Below, piece after piece: positions 1-7,888 of a stretch of DNA of 64,000 nucleotides. The notes beneath the pieces were generated by a model. The model ran no database searches and was not told the origin of the DNA. It was given only the letters and a program-made list of their open reading frames with translations. Source of the DNA: Afifella aestuarii. Lineage in GTDB: Bacteria > Pseudomonadota > Alphaproteobacteria > Rhizobiales > Afifellaceae. The translations under genes were made by a program, and so were the position numbers. Numbering within the stretch: the first letter of the stretch is position 1; each line of letters begins with the position of its first letter. The stretch is taken from contig NZ_SAUF01000001.1 in assembly GCF_004023665.1 (NCBI RefSeq), forward strand, positions 186,001 through 250,000, written 5' to 3'.

Positions 1-607
1 CGGAAAGGCCGCCATGGTCGAGATTAAAATGGGCGAGGATCTGGGCCGCGGAGGCGTCGAGAAGCTCTGGGTCGGGAAGGTCGTCTGGCGGAGGGACGGA
101 GTGTTGTCCGCGCGTGAGGTGGGTCGTGATGGCCTCTGTATTCGTGGTGACCGTTTCCGGCTTGTGATGCCATGTCTCGGTCACGGCCTGAAGGACCTGG
201 CGGAAGCTTGGTCGACCCCAACGTGGCGTCGGGGGGAAATAGGTGCCGCCCCAGAAGGGCCTTGCCTCCGGGGTGAGGAACATGGTGAGCGGCCATCCGC
301 CGGGCTCGCCGAGGGAATGGAGGGCGGCCATATAGACCTGATCGATATCGGGGCGCTCTTCGCGGTCGACCTTTATGTTTACGAAATTCTGATTGAGATA
401 ATCTGCTGTTCCAGGATCGGAGAAGCTCTCGTTCGCCATGACATGGCACCAGTGGCAGGCGGCGTAACCGATCGACAAGTGAATGGGGACCCGGCGGGCG
501 CGCGCTTCTGCGAGCGCCGCGTCGTCCCAAGGCTGCCAATGGACGGGATTGTCCGCATGCTGCTTGAGATAAGGACTGGCGGTCTCGGCGAGGCGGTTGC
601 GGGCCAT
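1..607 (-). CDS. Thioredoxin-domain protein, DUF255/YyaL (SSP411) family, 5' part only
   Basis: The reading frame opens at ATG 605-607 and stays open to the window edge, so about 202 N-terminal residues are present and the C-terminal part is outside. The product begins MARNRLAETASPYLKQHADN and carries the family motif GYAACHWCHVM, a CxxC-like thioredoxin site, followed by NFVNIKVDREERPDID and GGWPLTMFLTPE. This is the N-terminal thioredoxin fold of the DUF255 family (bacterial YyaL, eukaryotic SPATA20). In full-length members (about 650-700 residues) it is followed by an (alpha/alpha)6 barrel. The biochemical role of the family is not established. The gene is divergent from mnmE with about 40 bp between the two starts, so promoters must overlap there. 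Confidence 0.9.
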   Translation of the reverse strand, partial: MARNRLAETASPYLKQHADNPVHWQPWDDAALAEARARRVPIHLSIGYAACHWCHVMANESFSDPGTADYLNQNFVNIKVDREERPDIDQVYMAALHSLGEPGGWPLTMFLTPEARPFWGGTYFPPTPRWGRPSFRQVLQAVTETWHHKPETVTTNTEAITTHLTRGQHSVPPPDDLPDPELLDASAAQILAHFNLDHGGLS

Positions 608-647
608 AATGTCTCCGGTGACGTGGCATAGGGCGACTACAGAAGAC

Positions 648-1982
648 ATGGACACGATTTACGCATTGTCGAGCGGGGCGCTGCCCGCCGGCGTCGGGAT
701 TGTACGAATTTCCGGACCGGAATCCGGGATGGCCCTGCACGCGCTTGCAGGGGGTTTGCCGGAACCCCGGCGAGCTGTGGTCAGAGCGTTGGTGGACCCA
801 AAGAGCCGGGATGTGATCGATGAGGCTCTCGTCTTGTGGATGCCGGGGCCTGGGACTTTCACCGGTGAGGATACGGTGGAGCTGCATTGTCACGGGAGCC
901 GTGCGGTGATTGCGCGACTGATCGAATCGCTTGCGCAATGGCCGGGATTGCGGATGGCGGAGCCCGGAGAGTTTGCCCGTCGAGCGTTCCTGAATGGTCG
1001 GCTCGACCTGACGGAGGCCGAGGGTCTTGCCGACCTCGTGGCGGCCGAGACTGAGGCTCAAAGGCGACAGGCGCTCAGCCAGGCGAGGGGAGCTCTGGCA
1101 GAAAGGCTGCTGGCCTGGCGGGAGACGTTGCTCCGATGCGTTGCCGAGGTCGAGGCCCAGCTCGACTTTTCCGATGAGGGGGATGTCGGATCGGAGCTCG
1201 AGGTTGCGAGCCGGTTGCGGGGCGTCCTTCTGGAGGTGCGTGAGCTTCTCTCGGGGGCGCGCCTTGCCGAGCGAATCCGGGACGGGTTCGTCATCGTCCT
1301 GGTCGGCGCGCCCAATGCGGGAAAATCGACCTTGCTCAACGCGTTCGCCCGGCGTGACGTCGCGATTGTCAGCGCAGAGCCTGGGACGACCCGGGACCTC
1401 GTGACCGTGCCGCTCGAGCTTTCGGGTTACGCAGTGACGCTCATCGATACGGCGGGATTGCGAGAGACGGTGAGTGCGGTCGAGGCTGAAGGGGTTCGGC
1501 GGGCGCGTCTTGCGGCCGAGGAAGCCGATCTGGTTCTGGAGCTTGTTCCCAGCGGTCAGAGCGCGCTAGTTGGAGATGCGCCTGCGGCTTCCGGCGGACC
1601 GGATCGTTGGGTGATCGAGACCAAAGCGGATCTGCTCGAGGGTGGTGATCTCCTTCGCGGTCGTCACAGAGTCTCCGCGATAACTGGAGCCGGTCTGCGG
1701 GAACTCGAATTGGCTCTTGGCGAATGGCTGACGCGTCAGGGGGTTGACGGTTTTTCCGGAGTGTCCGGTGCGGCCCCGGTGAACGCGCGTCAGAGAGAGG
1801 GGTTGCTCCGGCTTGCTGAGCGCCTCGAATCGGTTCTGAAACGAGGGCAGCCTCGTGGGGTCGACGAGCTCCTGGGGGAGGAGCTGCGTGGGTGTCTCAG
1901 AGCGATCGGCCGGGTCACCGGTGAAGTGGACCCAGAGAGCGTGCTTGGTGCCATCTTTGGCCGGTTTTGTATCGGAAAATAG
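648..1982 (+). CDS. mnmE: tRNA uridine-5-carboxymethylaminomethyl(34) synthesis GTPase MnmE
   Basis: MnmE is a GTPase that works with MnmG to modify the wobble uridine (U34) of tRNAs. From ATG 648 the protein has 444 residues, normal for the family. It shows the N-terminal formyl-THF-binding domain (start MDTIYALSSGALPAG), a helical domain, and a Ras-like G domain near residues 215-370 with G1 GAPNAGKST, G2 TTRD, G3 DTAG and a G4 variant TKAD in place of NKxD. The C-terminus ends in FCIGK, the family FC[IL]GK signature with its catalytic cysteine. An upstream in-frame start at 597 would overlap the divergent DUF255 gene and adds a non-conserved leader, so 648 is preferred. It is the first gene of the mnmE-mnmG-rsmG-parAB cluster. 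Confidence 0.97.
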   Translation: MDTIYALSSGALPAGVGIVRISGPESGMALHALAGGLPEPRRAVVRALVDPKSRDVIDEALVLWMPGPGTFTGEDTVELHCHGSRAVIARLIESLAQWPGLRMAEPGEFARRAFLNGRLDLTEAEGLADLVAAETEAQRRQALSQARGALAERLLAWRETLLRCVAEVEAQLDFSDEGDVGSELEVASRLRGVLLEVRELLSGARLAERIRDGFVIVLVGAPNAGKSTLLNAFARRDVAIVSAEPGTTRDLVTVPLELSGYAVTLIDTAGLRETVSAVEAEGVRRARLAAEEADLVLELVPSGQSALVGDAPAASGGPDRWVIETKADLLEGGDLLRGRHRVSAITGAGLRELELALGEWLTRQGVDGFSGVSGAAPVNARQREGLLRLAERLESVLKRGQPRGVDELLGEELRGCLRAIGRVTGEVDPESVLGAIFGRFCIGK

Positions 1983-2000
1983 AATCGGAGAAGCGAAATG

Positions 2001-2016
2001 TGTTTCACGTGAAACG
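2001..2016. promoter_or_regulatory. parS site (ParB-binding centromere), perfect core
   Basis: The sequence TGTTTCACGTGAAACG contains the complete 14-bp palindrome GTTTCACGTGAAAC, the consensus ParB-binding core in alphaproteobacteria. It lies in the 109-bp mnmE-mnmG gap, about 3.5 kb from parB. ParB loads here and spreads as a CTP-dependent clamp. Confidence 0.92.
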
Positions 2017-2036
2017 CCGATTGAGACGCCTGCTTT

Positions 2037-2052
2037 CGTTCCACGTGAAACA
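2037..2052. promoter_or_regulatory. parS site, second copy
   Basis: CGTTCCACGTGAAACA differs at one position from the 16-bp Bacillus-type parS (TGTTCCACGTGAAACA) and at one core position from the site 36 bp upstream. The centre-to-centre spacing to the first site is about 36 bp. Both lie in the mnmE-mnmG gap. Confidence 0.88.
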
Positions 2053-2091
2053 TAACTTCCCATTCGAGCCAGAAGGCACTAGATCGTCAGC

Positions 2092-3960
2092 ATGATTTCG
2101 AATTGCGACGTCATTGTCATCGGTGGCGGGCACGCCGGGTGCGAGGCCGCTGCCGCCTCCGCGCGTGCCGGCGCGCGCACGATCCTTGTGACCCACCGGG
2201 CTGGCACGATCGGAACCATGTCCTGCAATCCGGCGATCGGAGGGTTGGGCAAGGGACATCTGGTGCGTGAGATCGATGCCCTCGATGGCCTGATGGGCCG
2301 GGCCGCGGACGCGGCCGGGATCCAGTTTCGCATGCTCAACCGGCGAAAGGGTCCCGCGGTGCAGGGGCCACGCGCTCAGTCGGACCGCGCGCTTTACCGA
2401 ACCGCCATGCAAAGCTTGCTTGGCGGGAAGGCGGGGCTCACGGTTGTCGAGGGTGAGGCCGCCGACATTCTTATTGGTGGAGGACGGGTCAAAGGTCTGG
2501 TCCTCTCCGATGGCCGTGAAATCCATTGCGCCTCGGTCGTCATCACCACGGGGACCTTTCTTCGCGGTATGGTCCATATTGGCGAGCGTTCCTGGCCGGC
2601 GGGTCGTGTCGACGAGAAGCCGTCTCTTGCTCTCGCCGAGACGCTCGATCGGCTCGGGCTGCGCCTGGCGCGGTTGAAGACCGGGACACCGCCTCGTCTC
2701 GATGGGCGAACGATTGATTGGGCGTCGCTCGACATGCAGCCGGGGGATGACCCAGCCGAGCCGTTTTCGGCGATGACGGATCGGATCACGACCCCGCAGA
2801 TAGAATGCGGGATCACGCGGACGACCGACGCGACGCATGAGATCATAGGGCGCAATCTCGCGAGGTCGGCGATCCATGTCGGAAACATCTCCGGCCGGGG
2901 TCCGCGATACTGTCCGTCGATCGAGGACAAGGTCGTGCGGTTCGCAGACCGAGAGAGCCATCAGATCTTTCTGGAGCCCGAAGGACTCGGAGACGATACG
3001 GTCTACCCGAACGGCATCTCCACATCGCTTCCGGCGGAGGTTCAGGCGGCGTTCGTTCGGACCATACCCGGCTTGGAGAAGGTAGAGATCCTTCGACCGG
3101 GCTATGCGATCGAATACGACCATGTCGACCCCCGTGAGCTCGACGCGACGCTCGAATTGCGGCGACTGCCCGGGCTCTTTCTCGCCGGGCAAATCAACGG
3201 CACAACGGGATATGAAGAGGCCGGGGCACAGGGTCTCGTGGCGGGCGTGAACGCAGCGCGGCGGGCAGGTGGCGGCGAGGGGATCACCGTCAGCCGTTCG
3301 GACGCGTATCTCGGTGTGATGATCGACGATCTCGTGACGAAAGGGGTCAGCGAGCCATACCGAATGTTTACGTCGCGTGCCGAATATCGTCTGGCGCTGC
3401 GCGTCGACAACGCCGATGAGCGCCTGACGGGCCTCGGTGAGGAGCTCGGCGTGGTCGGGCCAGAAAGGTCGAATCGGTTCCGGAAGAAGTCGGAAAGCCT
3501 CAGGCGCTTTCGTGCGCTCCTAAGGGGGTGCAGTGTCACGCCGAGTGAGGCGCGGCGGCGGGGCCTCCCGATCAATCAGGATGGTATCCGCCGATCTGCC
3601 TTCGAGCTCCTCGCCTATCCGGAAATCGAATGGTCGGCGGTTGCCGCGATATGGCCCGAGCTCGGTGAGGCGGATTCCGCGACCCAGAAGCACCTTACGA
3701 CGGACGCACGATACGCTGTCTATCTGGAGCGGCAGGAGGAGGACGTGGCGGCTCTGCGGCGCGATGAGGCTATCGGGATCCCGAGTGATTTTTCCTACGC
3801 CGATCTCTCCGGCCTCTCCAACGAGGTGCGAGAGCGGCTTGAACTCGTGCGGCCGGCGAGCCTGGCGCAGGCGGGGCGTGTCGAGGGTGTGACGCCCGCG
3901 GCACTGACGCTCATCCTTGCCCATCTCAAGCGTGCTGCGAGGGATCGCCGTGCGGCCTGA
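2092..3960 (+). CDS. mnmG: tRNA uridine-5-carboxymethylaminomethyl(34) synthesis enzyme MnmG (GidA)
   Basis: MnmG is the FAD-dependent partner of MnmE in cmnm5U34/nm5U34 tRNA modification. The 622-residue product has the usual length. It starts with the FAD dinucleotide-binding motif [14 protein letters not shown] (about residues 8-21) and carries the family signatures [25 protein letters not shown] and [12 protein letters not shown]. The C-terminal region that contacts MnmE and tRNA is complete. ATG 2092 follows the parS pair and a short leader. The end of the gene overlaps the rsmG start by 11 nt, suggesting translational coupling. Confidence 0.98.
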   Translation: MISNCDVIVIGGGHAGCEAAAASARAGARTILVTHRAGTIGTMSCNPAIGGLGKGHLVREIDALDGLMGRAADAAGIQFRMLNRRKGPAVQGPRAQSDRALYRTAMQSLLGGKAGLTVVEGEAADILIGGGRVKGLVLSDGREIHCASVVITTGTFLRGMVHIGERSWPAGRVDEKPSLALAETLDRLGLRLARLKTGTPPRLDGRTIDWASLDMQPGDDPAEPFSAMTDRITTPQIECGITRTTDATHEIIGRNLARSAIHVGNISGRGPRYCPSIEDKVVRFADRESHQIFLEPEGLGDDTVYPNGISTSLPAEVQAAFVRTIPGLEKVEILRPGYAIEYDHVDPRELDATLELRRLPGLFLAGQINGTTGYEEAGAQGLVAGVNAARRAGGGEGITVSRSDAYLGVMIDDLVTKGVSEPYRMFTSRAEYRLALRVDNADERLTGLGEELGVVGPERSNRFRKKSESLRRFRALLRGCSVTPSEARRRGLPINQDGIRRSAFELLAYPEIEWSAVAAIWPELGEADSATQKHLTTDARYAVYLERQEEDVAALRRDEAIGIPSDFSYADLSGLSNEVRERLELVRPASLAQAGRVEGVTPAALTLILAHLKRAARDRRAA

Positions 3961-4612
3961 GAGGGTGGATGCTTCACGTGAAACAGTGCTGACGCGTTGC
4001 CGCGATTTTGTGACGCCAGAGACTGAGGCCCGGCTTGTCGCGTTCGTCGAGCTTCTGGAGACGTGGCAGAGCACGCACAATCTCGTCTCACCACGAACCG
4101 TTGATGAGGTGTGGGACAGGCATGTTGGCGACAGCCTGCAGCTTGTGCCGATCGCGCTCGCGCATAAGCCTTCCTCCTGGCTCGATATCGGCAGCGGGGC
4201 GGGTTTTCCAGGCCTGATCGTTGCAATCGTCCTGCGGGACAGGTTGGAGAACGTCGGGCTCGTCGAAGCCAATCACAAAAAGGCGGCGTTCCTCCGTCAG
4301 GCTGTGCGGATCTGCAGGCTTGATAATGTCACCATCCATGCACGGCGAATTGAAGCACTGCATAATGATTTTGCGGGGCGCTTCGATGTCGTCAGCGCGC
4401 GGGCGCTCGCCCCTCTGCCGAGCCTTCTTGGCCTTGCGGCACCATTTCTCAGTGAAAACGGTCTTGTCCTTGCGATGAAGGGCAAGGAATATGTGCATGA
4501 AGAAGTGGCGGCGTCTGACATCTGGCAGTTCGATCGGATATTGTATCCGAGCGTCGCCGAGGGCGACGGCACCATCGCCGCCATCTCCCATCTGAAACGC
4601 AGGAAGGCCTAG
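3950..4612 (+). CDS. rsmG: 16S rRNA (guanine527-N7)-methyltransferase RsmG (GidB)
   Basis: RsmG methylates G527 of 16S rRNA using S-adenosylmethionine. The SAM-binding glycine motif [12 protein letters not shown] is visible near residue 85, and the frame [20 protein letters not shown] is typical of the family. The start is uncertain. GTG 3950 gives 220 residues and an 11-nt overlap with mnmG, close to the usual length. A second GTG lies at 3965, and an ATG at 3917 would add 11 residues lying wholly inside mnmG. A parS-like palindrome at 3970-3985 is inside the first codons. The stop is 3 nt before parA, consistent with one operon. Confidence 0.95.
   Translation: MRPERVDASRETVLTRCRDFVTPETEARLVAFVELLETWQSTHNLVSPRTVDEVWDRHVGDSLQLVPIALAHKPSSWLDIGSGAGFPGLIVAIVLRDRLENVGLVEANHKKAAFLRQAVRICRLDNVTIHARRIEALHNDFAGRFDVVSARALAPLPSLLGLAAPFLSENGLVLAMKGKEYVHEEVAASDIWQFDRILYPSVAEGDGTIAAISHLKRRKA
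3970..3985. promoter_or_regulatory. parS-like site within the rsmG 5' end
   Basis: TGCTTCACGTGAAACA differs from the TGTTTCACGTGAAACA consensus at one position. It lies inside the first codons of rsmG, between mnmG and parA. With the two sites near 2.0 kb it makes a three-site cluster upstream of parAB. Confidence 0.8.
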
Positions 4613-4615
4613 ACC

Positions 4616-5437
4616 ATGCCGCAAGCCTTGGAGCGGCTCCCGAGCGTTCCCCGAATCCTTGTCGTGGCCAACCAGAAAGGTGGGGTCGGCAAGACGACGA
4701 CGGCGATCAATCTCGGTACCGCGCTGGCAGCGATCGGCGAAGACGTCCTTATCGTGGACCTCGATCCGCAAGGCAACGCGTCGACCGGGCTTGGGATCGG
4801 CCGCGAGAGCCGGACGCGCTCCACCTATGATATCCTCATGGACGGGATGCCCGTACACGACGTTGCGCTCGAGACCGTCGTGCCGCGGCTCTCCATCGCG
4901 CCCTCAACCCTCGACCTATTGGGTGTCGAGCTTGAAATCGCCGCCTTCCAGGATCGGGCCTACCGCCTGCGGCATGCGCTGACAGGGCTCGGAGGGCAGG
5001 GGCAATCGCCGTACACTTACGTGCTGATCGATTGCCCGCCGTCGCTCAACCTCCTGACCATCAATGCGATGGCCGCCGCGCATGCCGTGCTCGTGCCGCT
5101 GCAGTGCGAGTTTTTCGCGCTCGAGGGTCTGAGCCAGATCTTGTCGACGGTCGAGCGTGTGCGCCGCGGGCTCAATCCGGAGCTGTCGGTCCATGGCATC
5201 GTGCTGACGATGTTCGATGGGCGCAACAACCTATCCGGCCAGGTGGTGGACGACGTGCGCTCGCATATGGGCGACAAGGTGTACAACACCGTGATCCCCC
5301 GCAATGTGCGGATTTCCGAGGCGCCGTCGCATGGAAAGCCGGCGATCCTCTATGACATCAACTGCGCCGGCAGCCAGGCCTATCTGCGGCTCGCCAGCGA
5401 GGTTATTCAGCGCGAACGGCTGCTTCGGGCGGCGTAG
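4616..5437 (+). CDS. parA: Chromosome-partitioning ATPase ParA
   Basis: ParA is the Walker-type ATPase that forms gradients on the nucleoid and moves ParB-parS complexes to the cell pole. The 273-residue protein has the deviant Walker A KGGVGKTTT at residues 21-29 with its signature lysine, a Walker A' region IVDLDPQGNAST, and a Walker B-like segment YVLIDCPPSLNLLT. The length and the absence of an N-terminal helix-turn-helix are those of chromosomal ParA (Soj). It sits 3 nt after rsmG and 25 nt before parB, the classic order. Confidence 0.98.
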   Translation: MPQALERLPSVPRILVVANQKGGVGKTTTAINLGTALAAIGEDVLIVDLDPQGNASTGLGIGRESRTRSTYDILMDGMPVHDVALETVVPRLSIAPSTLDLLGVELEIAAFQDRAYRLRHALTGLGGQGQSPYTYVLIDCPPSLNLLTINAMAAAHAVLVPLQCEFFALEGLSQILSTVERVRRGLNPELSVHGIVLTMFDGRNNLSGQVVDDVRSHMGDKVYNTVIPRNVRISEAPSHGKPAILYDINCAGSQAYLRLASEVIQRERLLRAA

Positions 5438-5462
5438 CGCGCGATCAAGGGAGTGTTGAGTG

Positions 5463-6338
5463 ATGGCTGCTGAACCACCACGGCGCCTCGGACGCGGCCT
5501 CGACGCGTTGCTTCAGGACTATGCCGTGCCGGACATGCAAGAGGCGCCGGCCGTCCCACAGAAGCCTCAGACCGCGCTCATCGCCACCGTTCATCCCAAT
5601 CCGCGAAACCCCCGGCGTGAGTTCTCCGGGGAGGAGCTGGAAGATCTTGCGGCCTCGATCCGGGCGCATGGCCTGGTCCAGCCGATCGTGGTGCGGCCGA
5701 AGCCCGGCACGCCGGGCGAATTCGAGATTATCGCCGGCGAGCGGCGCTGGCGGGCGGCACAGCGGGCCGGCGTCCACGAGGTTCCGATCACGCTGCTTGA
5801 GGTGTCGGACCGTGAGGCGCTGGAACTCGCGATCGTCGAGAACGTGCAGCGGAGCGATCTCAATCCTCTGGAAGAGTCCCTCGGCTATCAGGCTTTGATC
5901 GAGGAATTCGGCTACAGCCAGGGCGATCTCGCCGATGTCATCGGCAAGAGTCGCGTCCACGTCACGAATACGCTGCGGCTCCTGAAGCTGCCGGAGAAGG
6001 TCCGTGACCACCTTCGGACCGGCAAGCTGACGGCTGGCCATGCGCGAGCTCTCATCAACACGGTGGATCCGGAAAAGCTCGCAGAGATCGCCATCGCCAA
6101 GGGGCTATCGGTGCGAGACACCGAAAAGCTCGCACAGAAATCCGACGAGCCGGATGTCAAAGCGGGGTCTCGGAGCCGAGAGAAGGACCCCGATACGGTT
6201 GCGTTGGAACGGGAGCTGGGAGACCGGCTGGGTCTCCTCATCGACATCCGTCACAAGGCCGACGGGAAGGGCGAGGTGCGCATCAAGTACCGCGACCTGG
6301 AGCAGCTCGATATGCTGTGTCAGAGGCTGAAGGTCTAA
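5463..6338 (+). CDS. parB: Chromosome-partitioning protein ParB
   Basis: ParB is a CTPase and parS-binding clamp. The 291-residue product shows the N-terminal ParA-interacting arginine-rich start (PPRRLGRGLDALL), the ParB/Srx CTP-binding domain with NPRNPRREF and the GERRWRA arginine patch, and a helix-turn-helix YSQGDLADVIGKSRVHVTNT. The C-terminal dimerisation segment GKGEVRIKYRDLEQLDMLC completes it. A GTG immediately precedes ATG 5463. The ATG is taken because both are equally placed after the GGGAG-like sequence and ATG is the commoner start. It is convergent with holA, with 6 nt between the stops. Confidence 0.98.
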   Translation: MAAEPPRRLGRGLDALLQDYAVPDMQEAPAVPQKPQTALIATVHPNPRNPRREFSGEELEDLAASIRAHGLVQPIVVRPKPGTPGEFEIIAGERRWRAAQRAGVHEVPITLLEVSDREALELAIVENVQRSDLNPLEESLGYQALIEEFGYSQGDLADVIGKSRVHVTNTLRLLKLPEKVRDHLRTGKLTAGHARALINTVDPEKLAEIAIAKGLSVRDTEKLAQKSDEPDVKAGSRSREKDPDTVALERELGDRLGLLIDIRHKADGKGEVRIKYRDLEQLDMLCQRLKV

Positions 6339-6344
6339 GAGGGC

Positions 6345-7382
6345 TTAACGGCGCCCCACACGGCGCGCGACCTGTGCAAGACGCATGAGCGCGAGAGAGG
6401 TGATCGCGTAATCGAGGGCCGGAAGTTTCCGTGTCTCCAAGATCGCCTCGTCGATCGAGGCGCGGGCGCGTCGTAAGGCTTCGGGAGACCAGATCTGGAG
6501 CGCGCGCTTGACGCTATCCTTTCTACGGAAATGCAAGGGCGGGCGGGCTCGATCGACTGCGGCAGCGAGCCCACTCTTGCGCACCTCAGCCTGAAGCCCA
6601 GCCAACATCAAAAGATGGTTGAGCATCTGGGCGAGGAGCGCCGAAGGCGAGGCGCCCTCAGCCTCAAGACGCGAGAGGTCGGCGGCAACCTCTTGGATGT
6701 CGCCGGTCAACGTCCGGTCAATGAGGCGATCGTTGCGAAGCTCGGTGCTCTCGCCGACGACCGTCGTCACCTCACGAAGAGTGACCTCGGCCCCATCGCC
6801 TGCATAGAGAATCAGCTTTTCGATCTCACGCCGGGCGACGCCGCGGTCGGTGCCGAGATGCACGATGAGATAGTCGAGGGCTTCGGCTTCGACGGTGACC
6901 TCGGCTTCGCGCAACATGCTGCGCGTCAGATCGGCGATGTCGCCGGCACTGCTCTCATAGAAGGGGATCGCGGCCGCGTTGGGTGAATCCTCGAACAGAC
7001 GGCGAAGCGGCGCGCCCACCCGAAGCTCGTCGGCCTCCACGACGATGATGGCGGCTTCAGGCGGGTCTTCAACGAGGGGGCGCAGCGACGGGACGACATT
7101 GTGGCGGCCGTCGAGGATCTTCAGGCGGATGAGCGGCGCGCCGCCAAACAACATGTCCGCATGGGCTTCGTCGGCGATGCGGCCAGGATTGCCTGAGAGC
7201 TCGTCGGAGCCGATCCGGAGAACCGTGGCGCCCCGGGGATCGCGCGCCGACAAGATCGACACGAGAGTCGCAGCCCGTTCGGAAACGGCACCCTGATCCG
7301 TGCCGTAAAGCAAGAAGAGTCGCACGTTTGCCGGCGGCTCCGTGGTGAAGGCTGTGGCCTGGGCGGCCTTAACGGCCACCAT
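6345..7382 (-). CDS. holA: DNA polymerase III subunit delta (HolA)
   Basis: HolA is the delta subunit of the clamp-loader complex, which opens the beta clamp. The 345-residue protein matches the family in length and pattern: an N-terminal domain with NVRLFLLYGTDQGAVSERA (the alphaproteobacterial form of the FLLYGPD motif), a middle region beginning FYESSAGDIADLTRSML, and a C-terminal collar domain ending in PALDYAITSLALMRLAQVAR. It is the last gene of the leuS-lptE-holA operon, starting 2 nt after the lptE stop. Confidence 0.95.
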   Translation of the reverse strand: MVAVKAAQATAFTTEPPANVRLFLLYGTDQGAVSERAATLVSILSARDPRGATVLRIGSDELSGNPGRIADEAHADMLFGGAPLIRLKILDGRHNVVPSLRPLVEDPPEAAIIVVEADELRVGAPLRRLFEDSPNAAAIPFYESSAGDIADLTRSMLREAEVTVEAEALDYLIVHLGTDRGVARREIEKLILYAGDGAEVTLREVTTVVGESTELRNDRLIDRTLTGDIQEVAADLSRLEAEGASPSALLAQMLNHLLMLAGLQAEVRKSGLAAAVDRARPPLHFRRKDSVKRALQIWSPEALRRARASIDEAILETRKLPALDYAITSLALMRLAQVARRVGRR

Positions 7383-7384
7383 CG

Positions 7385-7888
7385 TCAGTTCCGTGCGAGA
7401 TAGCTTGCAAGCCGCGTCTTCAGGATGCCCGCAAGCGTCTCGGCGACCCGGTCCTCCGCGTCGCGCTCTGCCCGGAGCTTCGCGAACTCCTGGTCAGAGC
7501 GGTCATAGGAGGCAACTGTATTCAAGACCGCACCCAGAACCTGCTGACCGGTCGAAATGTCAAAGAGACGATATTGCAGGCGTCCGGAGAGCTGATAGGC
7601 GGTCGGAACGCCGGTCACGGCTTCGATGCCGACGGAGCTCGAGTTGAGCGCGAGCGTATATTCGAGTCGATATTGCGGGGGGATGGTTGCGCCGTCCTGC
7701 AGGCCGAACAGCAGCGAGTTTCGGAACACCTGTTCCGGCCGCGTGGTCGGCATTTCGACCTCGATGGCGCGGAGTTCTTCTTGAACCGACCGACCGCTTG
7801 CATCTGGCGCATAAAGCGGTCGGACGGTGCAGCCGGCGACGACGCCGGCTGCAAGAAGGATGAGAAATCCGCGCCTAGCCGACCACAT
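7385..7888 (-). CDS. lptE: LPS-assembly lipoprotein LptE
   Basis: LptE is the outer-membrane lipoprotein that plugs the LptD barrel and delivers lipopolysaccharide to the surface. The 167-residue product starts with a lipoprotein signal peptide, [20 protein letters not shown], whose VAGC lipobox puts the lipidated cysteine at residue 20. The mature start TVRPLYAP is characteristic of alphaproteobacterial LptE, and the body is a short LptE/RlpB fold. The gene overlaps leuS by 14 nt and precedes holA by 2 nt, the usual leuS-lptE-holA order. Confidence 0.9.
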   Translation of the reverse strand: MWSARRGFLILLAAGVVAGCTVRPLYAPDASGRSVQEELRAIEVEMPTTRPEQVFRNSLLFGLQDGATIPPQYRLEYTLALNSSSVGIEAVTGVPTAYQLSGRLQYRLFDISTGQQVLGAVLNTVASYDRSDQEFAKLRAERDAEDRVAETLAGILKTRLASYLARN

